DNA from: Amborella trichopoda
Lineage: Eukaryota; Streptophyta; Magnoliopsida; Amborellales; Amborellaceae
DNA length: 64,000 nt
Reading direction: 5' to 3'
Assembly: GCF_000471905.2 (NCBI RefSeq)
Contig: NW_006500337.1
Span: 753,084 to 817,083, forward strand
Below are positions 23,040 to 33,300 of the stretch, piece by piece. Below the pieces are notes generated by a model, which saw only the letters and a program-made list of their open reading frames with translations, was not told where the DNA came from and did not search any database. The position numbers and the translations under genes are program-made. Each line of letters begins with the position of its first letter. Position 1 is the stretch's first letter.

Positions 23040-25149
23040 AAAGTTGTTAGATGCATAGAAGAGAAATTCTTAAACCACTCAACATGAAAATCCACTAAAG
23101 TTCGAATTGTCTAAAGTTTAGTAGTCGTATATAATTGTTGGGTTTAGTGATAGCCAAATTTTCTTCGAAAGGTTAAAGGCAGTATGAAAGAAGCTCAAAT
23201 GATCACTATAAGGGGGGATCAATGATAGCATAAATACTCATTCTTTTGAGGGTCATCCCTTTGAGGGTCATCCCTTTGAGGGTTATGGGAATGGATATCT
23301 AAAGATGGAGATTAGTCTCCAAAAGAGAGTCATAGCCTCCGAGTAAGAGGCGGTATTCCCATGAGTTTTAGGTTGGTAAGGCTCCCACTTCTAGAGAGAA
23401 AAGCTCTCGGTTGCTCTCGATGTTATCTTTTGGGTAGCGTTAGAAGGTATTGGTTGACGATATTGTTGAGTTTATGTGGCCTTTAAAGGCCTTATGAGTG
23501 TGTAATGAAAAATATCTACTATAGTGGAACATAAATTCAGTGGGAGTGTGGTCGCTCGAAGACCATACTAAGCAAATGATATTTGTGGATAGCAGACTGT
23601 GCTCGACGATCTAGGCCAGTCGGTTGGAAAACCCAAGGTACCTAGGCATAAAAACTAAATCGAAAAGGATTTTTGGGTTAGCCCTTGATGAGGTCAGAGC
23701 TTATGCCTAGATGATTGAGCCAAGGGACTGTGTGACTCTTTGTGTGATGGTAGGCCTATAGAGACGGGGGCCAAAACCTCATCCATTTTCCATCACACAG
23801 CATGCATATAGATAGGTCGTTCGGGAAAGCTAGATATCCACCTTTAGGTGAAGAATATGCATGTGCGAGAGATACCCCTATGCGTCATAGAGCTGAAGTC
23901 GCATCAGGTCGTAGTGACATTGACTTGTCTCTAGGGGAGGACCTGTAATCCACAGACTGGGATTGCGACTCCTTGGCTCATCGACCAAACTTTGGTGACC
24001 CGCTAATGAGCCCCTGCTTGGACTGTGAGTCATGGGAAACATTGGGTCGGTTCGATAAAGCAAGTGTGGTCTGTTGTCCACAGTTGAAGATGGAGTACCC
24101 CATGATTGTTGATTGAATTCCTAAACCATATGGATCCACTTTTCATCATATTAATTTAATTGTGTTGATTTTATTATTAAATTATTTTAGATTTATTATT
24201 TGTAAGTCATTTGATATTTTATTTATTATTTTTGGACTTATAAAAATGAAGTTATTAATTTACAAAGTTATAATGTTTTAAAATTCATTTTAAATTTTAA
24301 AATACTTATTAAAAAATTACAAGGGGACCTATAGTGCACATGAGTCCACCATGTGATTATTAGGTGGGGCCCCACATACCATACATGGGTGGCACGCTCC
24401 ACCCTTTGATACCTGATCTTGTTTTGTCTTGAAGTTTATTAAATATGGTAACTACATCTTGTAGCATGTGGTCAAAAATTTATTAGAAAATATTGACCAT
24501 ATCTTATCTTGATTGTTGAAGGAATATCTTGACTCGATATTATTGAAATATTCTTATGGAAAATATGAGATGGAATATGCAATCTATGGTATGAACTATA
24601 TCTTTAATGGATTTAATTTATTTAAATATATTGATGAGAAAATAGTTTAAGAAAAGAGGGATAATGGTTTATGCACCTTCCATAATGTTGATAGCCTATT
24701 TATGGAATGGATGGCTTAGATCTCTTACCCCACAAATCACTTTGATCAATAGTCCATATTCAATCTCAAGAAAGAGGCAAACTATAGGAAACCCTAGATC
24801 TAAATTTCACTATAAATAAGGGTGTTCTCCCCCATCTCAACACACATCTCTCTCCCATAAACTCTCTCTCTCTTTTCCCTAGGGGCCACACCCCTCTCTC
24901 TCTCTACTCTCGTATTTCTTTATCTCTCTCTCATTATCAAATCTAAGGGTTGAAAAAATTAGGGTTTGAGCCTAATTATTTTGGAGTTAGAGTTTTGTAG
25001 AGATTTAAGGGTGATTACCTAGTTTGGCCGAAATTAGCTTTCTCAGTTCGAGATTGAAGCTAGACCGTTGATCCCGAGCCATTGGATGTAGTGACTTTGT
25101 GTGGGGTGTAAAAAGCTCGGTTGAGGTAACCTCCGCCATCTTTTCTTTT
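23040..25149 (+). mobile_element. Old LTR-element sequence, family uncertain (left of solo LTR)
   Basis: Non-coding sequence with LTR-like parts: a purine run AAGGGGGGATC near 23212, a repeated TTTGAGGGTCATCCC near 23250, and a promoter-like block TATAAATAAGGG at 24811 followed by a CT-rich leader and TTAGGGTTTGAG. Together with 27159-27690 it looks like fossil LTR material into which the solo LTR landed. Broken and old; boundaries are approximate. Confidence 0.35.
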
Positions 25150-25574
25150 AATTGTGTAACAATCCTAAAATTTCAAAAAAAAAAAAAAAGGGAGAAAATA
25201 TGCTTATAAATAGGTGATGTTTTGTTTGAGTATGATGGTCCTTGGGGACCATCACTGTTTTCAAAAACTTTTGCTTTGGATTAACTTTTGCTTTGCCTTT
25301 ACTTTTTGCTTTGCCCGCTTTTGCCTCCTGCTGCTTGCAGCTGGTAGCGTCCTTTAGCGGACGTGGTTTTTGTACGATAAAAGTCTGCTTTTAACGCGAC
25401 ACCTCAGGTATGAGGTAGAGCGTAAGAAAATAATATAATAATACGTTATAAGAATTTAAATAGGGGATGTGAGCACTCCCACCCTAAAACAAAACTTTGA
25501 GATCTTTCTCTGGTCGAAACACAGTGAACTTCTCTCTCGAACCGAAAATTTTTATCGGAAGCTCCCTCTCAAAT

Positions 25575-25860
25575 AATTGTGGGTAAGTGACAACGTCTTC
25601 CTGAAAAATAGTCTGTTTTTAATAAATAGTGATATTTTTGTTCAGGATATTTATTTTATAAGTTTTGTGTGTAAGTGACATCGTCTTCCTGAAAAATAGT
25701 CTGTTTTTAATAAATAGTGATATTTTCGTTCAGGATATTTATTTTATAAGTTTTGTGTGTAAGTGACATCGTCTTTCTGAAAAATAGTCTATTTTTAATA
25801 AATAGTGATATTTCCGTCTAGGATCTTTATTTTATCAGTTTTGTGTGTAAGTGACCTCAT
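25575..25860. repeat. Tandem array in solo LTR, unit about 90 bp, 3 copies
   Basis: Three head-to-tail copies of a unit with GTAAGTGACATCGTCTT, CTGAAAAATAGTCTG, AATAAATAGTGATATTT and ATTTATTTTATAAG. Looser versions follow to about 26000. Confidence 0.85.
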
Positions 25861-26520
25861 TGTCTCAAAAAATAATCCATTCTTTTTAAAAATAAAATGA
25901 AATAATTATTTTTGCTTATTATCATGAATTTTAGGCGCAATAAATTTTATGCGCACGTGACCTCATTATCTTGAAAAATAATCTTTTTAATAAAAATTGT
26001 GATATTTTATCTATGTTAGAAATTTTGAATGCTGTAAATTAGAAAAATAAATTTATTTATTTATCTTGTCTATTGTTAGAAAAAAATTGTGATAATTCTG
26101 CTTTTAGTAAAATTGTGATATTTCTTTCTACTGTTTTGAATATTTAGACATTGAAAAATTCATGTGCAAATGACTGCCGTATTATTTAAAAATTGACATT
26201 TTTGCAATTGATTATAGTATTGTTGTAAAATGTTTATTTGTGAATTGATATTCCATAAATTGTGATAATTCCGTATTCTTGAATTTTTATAAGAGTTTTT
26301 CTATACATATTAAATTGGCAATTATGCTAGAATGCCTTTACAAACTGCTACCTTTCTAAATTTGAGCCCAAAATATTTGATTGGTTATTTTTGAAATGTT
26401 ATAAAGAGTGACTGTTATTAATGGTTTAAGTGAAATTCATATTAATGGTTTCAGTGATATGTTGAGTACATGATATTGCTGATTTCGAATGTTTAAAGAG
26501 ATTTATAAATAATTTAGGTA

Positions 26521-26740
26521 TGCAAGTGGACTCATCCAGTTCGCCGGTGAGGTATAAGTGGACCTATCTGGGACGCCGGTAGGGATTAAGTGGACTCATC
26601 CGATACGCCGGTGAGGTATAAGTGGACCTGCAGGGATTAAGTGGACCTATCTGAGACGCCGATAGGGATTAAGTGGACCCATCAGGACGCTGATGGGGTA
26701 TATAGGTGACCTACTTGGGACGCCAGTAGGGTATTTTGTG
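26521..26740. repeat. GC-richer tandem array in solo LTR, unit about 25-30 bp
   Basis: Repeats of AAGTGGACCTATCTGGGACG followed by CCGGTAGGGATT or CCGGTGAGGTAT. Similar GACGCCGGT arrays are common in plant Ty3/Gypsy LTRs, which supports the family call. Confidence 0.85.
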
Positions 26741-27158
26741 AAATCCTTTGAATTATGTACTGTCGTTAAAAGTGTTATAAGCATTTCAATTACTCGGATT
26801 ATACTTTATTATGCATTTATTGAAAGTGAAACTGTTGATGCATTTCTATTAATAGATCTCATTTTGGAAAATATTGATATCTTTCAATCATGATTATTTT
26901 TAGGATTATGATCATCACTTACCTAGTAGCCAAACTCATCAAACTATGGTAAACATTTTTTCAGGATAACTACGGATTCATTTTGAGTACTCGTCAAGGT
27001 CAACTTTGGAAGATATTGTAGTTGTGTCTAAGCTTTTTTTTTTGTTACTTTGTAAGAATTCGTTAGTGTAAATTTGTCCTATCAATAGATGTATATATGT
27101 TTTGTCCGTCACATCTCAGGAATAATAGTATTGTAAATTCTTGGGGTGTGACAAATTG

Positions 27159-27690
27159 TTTGTTCTTTTATTTTATATTCTTAAGTACAGTATTAGGTTG
27201 TATGAATGGCATTAAGAAGTTGATATTTATTTTATTTATGTGTTATTTAATTTTTGGAATTTATATTGTTTGTAAAAAGACCATCTGTGAGTGATATTGT
27301 TGCCAAAAGTATAAGGGGTGATTATTATTATTATTATTTTTAAAAATTGTATTTCCCCGACAAAAGATTACATAGGTATTTCTTTCAGATATTGCTCAAT
27401 CGAGAGAGCGGGTTTAAAAAAGAAGATCGATGATGGTATTTTACGGTGTTTAGAGATAAGTATTATCTCTTATAACCCAAAACTGTAATCTCCATTATAA
27501 TAGTGGATTTCTATTTGTTGAGGCCATGGATGTAGCCCTATAGGGTGAACCAGGTAAATTGTGTGTTGTTGTAGTGTGATTTTTATGTTTGCTTTATTTG
27601 TTGCACTTGATTTATAGTTATATTCATCTACTTCACATTTAGCCAAGAGATTCTTAGTTCCGCAAGCCAGGGGTTACCGATAACTGTACA
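27159..27690 (+). mobile_element. LTR-like sequence right of the solo LTR, possibly Copia type
   Basis: Contains TAATCTCCATTATAATAGTG, GGTGAACCAGGTAAATTGTG and TTCCGCAAGCCAGGGGTTACC, words typical of the right end of plant Copia LTRs (poly-A region, then U5). No coding region follows; an RTE LINE begins at once. Fossil, incomplete. Confidence 0.4.
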
Positions 27691-29660
27691 GAGAAAATGT
27701 ATAGAAGATATCTATAGGTTAACAAAAATGTGAGAGAACTAGACTATATTAAATGTAATAAGAGTGATGATCAAAGGGTATTGGTTAGGGGTGGCTATAG
27801 GTCGGGTTGAATTAAGCTGGACCCAAACCCGAAAAAATATTATGGAATCAGAACCCGACTAAACCTGAAGTCACTTGACTCGTACTTGAACTTGAAAATA
27901 TAATGTGGGTCCCGGACTCGGACTTGAAGCAAACCAGACCTAATCAGACCCTACCCAAAAATCAAAATATCAATATATTTAAATATATTTCATGATTTGT
28001 TTATATACATGCATTATTTAAAGACTATTAAGTATACATGTATATTTATATTTATTCAAATATTATTAAAATATCATGGAATAAATATTATTTAGATATT
28101 TACACTATTCGGGGTCAAGTCCGGGTTGGGTCTACCTAGACTCAGTTTCAGACCTGAATGGTGATCGGGTCCAAGATTTTGGATCTGAACCGGACCCACC
28201 AAGTCCAATTTTTGAACTCACACTTGAGCCTGGGTTGGGTCCTGGTCAGGGTCCATTGCCACCACTAGTCTTGGTGACGGATGAAGAGATCAACGAAATG
28301 TGAAGATATCAGCATTGAATGGTTGACCAAGTTGTTCAATAAAGTGTTGTGAATAAAGATGATGACAAACAAATGGAATAAAACTATTGTGATACATATC
28401 TAAACATACAAAAGATACTTACATAATTGTGCAAACTATCGAGGGATCAAACTTATCAGGCACACTATGAAGCTGTGGGGGAGAGTGATTGAGCAACGAC
28501 TGAAGCATGAAACAAGTGTAGCAGAAAACGAATTTAATTTTATGCTAAGGAAGTCAACAATTGAGGCTATTTTCCTACTTAGGCAGCTAATTGAGAAGTT
28601 TAGGGCAAAGGGGAAAAGATTTCCACATGGTCTTTATTAAATATGATAGGAAGAAAAGCTATGATAGAGTACCTCAAGATTTAATTTTGTGGGTGTTGAA
28701 AAAAAAAAGGGTCTTTAGATACTATATAGATTTAGTAAGAGATATGTACGAGAGAGCGCTAACTACTGCGCTAACAACTAGTAGAGAGACAAATGAATTT
28801 TCAGTGACAAAAGGTCTATATTAGGGGTCAGCGTTGAACCCATACCTATTTGTTTAGTTATGAACAATTTATTTAGGCACCTACAAGATGATGTACTGTA
28901 TTTGTGGATGATATAGTTTTGATCGATGAGACTCGAAGTGGCATCAACACAAAGTTATAACTTTGGAGGGATACTTTAGAATTTAAATGTTACTAAGATA
29001 TAATATGTGAAATGTAAGTTAAATAATAATAGGAATAGAGAAGGTGAAATAGTTAAGATTGAAGGCCAAAAAATACCAAAAATATTGCATTTTCGATATA
29101 TTAAGTCGATAATCTAGAAAAATAAAGAGATTGAGGAAAATGTCACACATAAAATTAGAGTTGGATGGGCAGAGTGGAGTTGGCAACTAGAGTTTTATGT
29201 GATCGCTACATATCAATGAGGTGGAAGGACAAATTCTACATGACTCATATGATGAGTGTAGCTGAGATGAACATGTTAGAGATTGACAAGTGGCAAGATA
29301 TGAATGAATAGAATTCGAAATGAATACATCCGGGATAACTTAGGTGTAGTTCCAATCAACGATAAGATGAGCTCCAATAGACGATAAGATGAGAGAAAGT
29401 AGACTTAAGTGGGCTGGTCATGTAGACCGCATACCTAATACAACACCAATTAAGATATACGAGTTGGTTCAAGTGGAAAGCAAAAAAAAAAACAAGGGAT
29501 AGGCCTAAAAAGACATGGTTAGAAGTCGTGAGAAAATACATAAGGACTTATGCCTTCAAAGACAATATAACATTTATTAAATAAGAATGATAGATCAGGA
29601 TTCATATAGTGGACTCCAAATAATTTGAAAAAAATTCTAATGTTGATGAAGATATTCAAG
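27690..29660 (+). mobile_element. RTE-type LINE, 5'-truncated and decayed, host of a hAT MITE
   Basis: The pieces follow the plant RTE reverse transcriptase in order: EEIN (after the MITE), KLWGRVIEQRLKHE, FLLRQLIEKF, HMVFIKYDRKKSYDRVPQD, SRETNEFSVTKGL, VDDIVLIDETRS, RNRIRNEYI-like and MRESRLKWAGHV-like words. Before the MITE, ERTRLYY... corresponds to the part just before the RT domain. The end GTTGATGAAGATATT is the usual tail. Many stops and frameshifts; the endonuclease domain is missing. Confidence 0.87.
27786..28267. mobile_element. hAT-type MITE (482 bp) nested in RTE LINE
   Basis: Ends TAGGGGTGGC and, inverted, TAGTGGTGGC, the classic hAT-type end TAGNGGTGGC. Flanking 8-mers GTATTGGT (27778-27785) and GTCTTGGT (28268-28275) agree at 7 of 8. 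The interior has repeated GGGTC/CCGGA words (for example GTCCGGGTTGGGTC) and an AT-rich core; it has no coding capacity. Removing it restores the order of the RTE sequence on either side. Confidence 0.87.
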
Positions 29661-29689
29661 GACCATGCCATAGAACATTAACATCCAAG

Positions 29690-30377
29690 GGAGTTTGCAT
29701 CTATTAGAGGGGGACCGTATGTGGACATGTTAGTCGGCCGACTCATAGAATCCTGTCTTCGTGAGAGAGTATTCAATCGGATGGACGGATTCAATCGGAG
29801 ATGTGAGATGTGAGGGAGTGTGCGTGTATTCAAGCTAAAAACTGTTTGTTGAGAGCTTTTGCCATTTCATTTCATAGGCTCCTGTAAAATCTGCCAAAAT
29901 TAGGACATTCTTCTCTATCAGAGGGACCATGCATTTACGGTTTGGCTCATGTCAACTTCCCTGAAAAGAGAGATATACAGAGATCTGTGTGGCAGTTACA
30001 AGCTTGAGAAGTTAGGGGATTTTGGTTGTAGGCTGCCGGAATTTGGAGAAATCAGGGCACTTCCCTTTCAGATTGCCGGAATAACCAGTGGTTTAAGGTT
30101 AGTCTCACCATCCTCCTTTAAATAGAACCATCTAGGAATTTAGTGTTGCAGTTTGACCGAGGTTCGAGTAATTGGGGCATTTGTCATATCAAAGGCAAGA
30201 GAGAAACTAGTGATTTTTGTCATAGCAGAGGTGAGACAAAAACTAGTGATTTTATTATTCATGTATTCGCAAAATCCAATTTTTGAGGGTTTTCACTTTC
30301 CCAAACTGTTGGACGCCTCAAGAAATTGTTATTTTATTTTTTATTTTTTATTTTTTTTTCGCAGAGGGTTGGTAAAG
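29690..30377 (+). promoter_or_regulatory. Upstream region and likely 5' UTR of NDUFA13
   Basis: Lies between the end of an RTE LINE and the NDUFA13 start. A possible 5' UTR exon ends at GTTTAAG/GTTAGT near 30098, with a pyrimidine-rich acceptor ending CGCAG at 30364. The piece TTGCCGGAAT recurs as CTGCCGGAAT about 40 bases earlier. No clear TATA box was found. Transcript data would be needed to place the start site. Confidence 0.3.
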
Positions 30378-33300
30378 ATGACTGAATCCATGATCAGGAA
30401 GAAGCCGGGCATGGTTAGTGTTAAGGAGATGCCAGTTTTGCAGGATGGCCCTCCACCTGGTGGGTTTGCTCCCGTTCGTTATGCTCGAAGGATTCCATCG
30501 AAAGGGCCAAGTGCTGTTGCCATTTTTCTCACTGCTCTTGGTGCCTTCTGTTATGGAATGTATGAGGTTGGACAGGGTAACAAGGTTCGAAGGTACTGAT
30601 TTCTTTGTTTTTGGCGAGGTTGATTGCTGGTTTTCTACCTTTTTATTTTCACTATCTTCTTTCTTTGAATATGAATCGAGCTTATTTCAGTGATATGCTT
30701 GTTTATTTTCATATTTGTAGTTTTTTCCCTTTTTCTTCAATTAATCTGGAAATGTGTGCTGTATTCATCTCCATTTCAAATTATGATCTATGTGTGTTTC
30801 TTACATGTGCTTTCCCTGGATTGTGATCAGTTTAATTTGTTATCTTAGCATTATATTTGTTCTTCTTTCTGGATCTTAATAACATTTATATACTATGCAT
30901 TATAATTTTTGATCATTTATGGTGTACTTGCATTTTGTTTTTTCTGTCTAGCAAATTTTTTAAAGAGTATATATTTGTAATTTGAAGCAAGGGAAAAAAA
31001 TCTTACTTATCTCTACTTCAAATTGGGGCTTCTGTTTTTTTTTTTTGAGAGGCAAAATTGGAGCTTATGTTATTCCGTCAATTAGTTAATAGATGCATTT
31101 GCTTTGAAGAGATGGGAGCCTACTGTAATGAGTAACACTGTATTCTTTTAAGGGTACTTGTCTATGTGGATCGCAATTCGCGAGTAAGAAGTTTGGTAGA
31201 AATGTGTTATGATGGAGCAATTGAGGTCCACTTATTACTTATTTGGAAATCATTGTTTCCATCAAAGTTGTCCAATAGCAATGAGTGGTGATGAAGCAAT
31301 ATCTAGAAATCATTGGCTCTGATGAAGTTTTCAGAGCAATTCCAAGGAACTTAAGCTCCAGATTACATAATTTAATAATGAAAGGATGACAAGTAATGGT
31401 GAGGTGAGTTTAATTACAAGTATGAAAAGGGTTAATGTACATGTAATGTTTGATTGGAACCATTTAAATTTTTGAACAAATTGCCATTTGGTTTGCGTGG
31501 CTAAGAAAAAATTATCTTTTCACTTTTTTTAGTTGCTAGGTCATAGACCAGAAACACTATATGCCCTGTTGTACCACCTGTGGTGTTGGAAGTTGGAGAC
31601 TTTTGTCTGGATAGGAACAGAATAAGGGTATTAGGACTGTAACATTTTGATCAAAGGTCTTCTTTGATATTTTGGATGAGGAATTTGGGACTTTTGTTTG
31701 GGAAGCCAACTTCTTCAGAATGGCTCAGAAGCTAAAGCATTCCTCTCTCCCCTATCATTCACTTCCTGGCCCCTCTACCCAACCCCTCCCCCACATGACA
31801 AAAAATTAATCATCTAATTCTTCCCCTACACTGGTTTCTCACAAAGCAGGTAACGACATGCAATTGTGTAATTTACCCTTGTCTACTGGCAGTGGCTGCC
31901 AGTTTTGTATTGCGAAACTTCATCTGTAACCATCATGCAAAATACGTAATACAATAATGTTACTTATTTCATAAAAGAATCTCATTTCAAGAAGCTAACT
32001 AGATCTCTGGATACCTATTAGCATGTTCTATTTTCAATAGCTTCTTATAATACATGTTTACAGCATTGCGGCTTGGAGGTCCCTAACCCGTCCATTTTAT
32101 GTCGTGAGTGGGAGACTGATGGCCATCTTCTTTTCTATTGTCCTAGGTGTAGTTACATGTTGTCGTTTATGGTGGTGGCCTTTTGGGTGGATTGGGTATT
32201 CCTATGGCTATCATTAATCCAAGGTTGGGAGTGCAGTTCCCTTGCTTATGAATTATGAGAGTTGAGTTTTTCTATAAATAGAAAAGTTCTTTTGGAAGCT
32301 GTCATCCTCTGTCATAATTTAGGGTCTCTGGAGAGAGAGGAACGAGCGTGTATTTAAAGGGAATAAGTCATCTATTGGTACCCTGAGGGAGAGCATATCT
32401 CCTGGGTCCTTGCTTGTTCTAAAGTTCAAATGTCTGAAAATGTTGGACTTCTTGATTTTCAGACTTCTTGAGCTGGTGGAGGAATGTGCCCTCACCTGTC
32501 CAATCTCTGGACCATTTTGTAATGTCAGAGGCTACTTTTGGCTTTTTCAATTTCACATTTGATGGGCTGGTGCTTTATTTGGGACACAGGGAAGATGTTG
32601 ATGTCCTTCTTTGGCCCTTTTGGGCTTGGCACTTGACCATGGCTGAGCAAATGCTTCCTCAGGGGCATTATAATCACCTTGAACCGCTCGTGATTCTTTT
32701 TGTTAGTGGAAGGGGATTGCCTTGATGTCATCATATGGGTTAAGAAGGATAACTGGCCCACTAGACTGTGGCCCATGTATTGGCAGAGTTGGTTGAGCGA
32801 TTTATAGATGCATTAATTTATTGTGGCTTGTTCATTGAGATGCCGATGAGGCAGCTAGTGTGTTTGTTTTAGTTATGAGATTCTGTTGTGTCGCTTAATT
32901 TATGTGCTTTCCTTGTTTTGTTTGTGGCATTAGCTTGCCTTCTTAATTGATTAAGTCAGTACCATTTCAGAAAAGAAAAAAATGTAGAGGTGTGTTCAGT
33001 TTCAAAAAAAAATAAAAATGTAGAGGTTTGTTTCCTTGATTAATGAAATTTTTATCTTTCCCAGCATAAGAAAAGCATTTGTCAGCTTCAATAGCAGCCT
33101 CAAGTACTGGAAACCGTGACATGCCAATTTTTTTTCATGATCTTACTTTACGAGGGATCTAACCACCACATCTTTTATTGAGATAAGTTGACTTTATATT
33201 ATCATCATCGTCAAACCTTTTCCCAACTAATTGGGGTCGGCTACATGAATCCTGGTCCACCATTCTGGTCTATTGAGGGCCATAACCTCAATGAGGCCAT

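Larger units (their letters stand above)
25155..27153 (+). mobile_element. Solo LTR, Ty3/Gypsy type (Tekay-like), 1,999 bp
   Basis: Begins TGTAACAATCCTAAAATTTC and ends TTGGGGTGTGACA, the TG...CA ends seen in plant chromovirus LTRs. The 5-mer AATTG stands directly on both sides (25150-25154 and 27154-27158). No primer site or coding region adjoins it, so it is the single LTR left after recombination of a whole element. A TATA-like TTTAAATAGGGG lies near 25456. It holds two internal tandem arrays. The perfect target duplication suggests a fairly recent insertion. Family call rests on the end motifs only. Confidence 0.85.

Noticed and set aside
23878-24081. 67-codon minus-strand frame (DNRPHLLYRTDPMF...)
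   Set aside because: Lies within LTR-like repeat sequence and has no family match.
30153-30377. In-frame upstream extension of NDUFA13
   Set aside because: The added residues are low-complexity, cross a pyrimidine tract with a CAG acceptor, and are absent from the conserved family.
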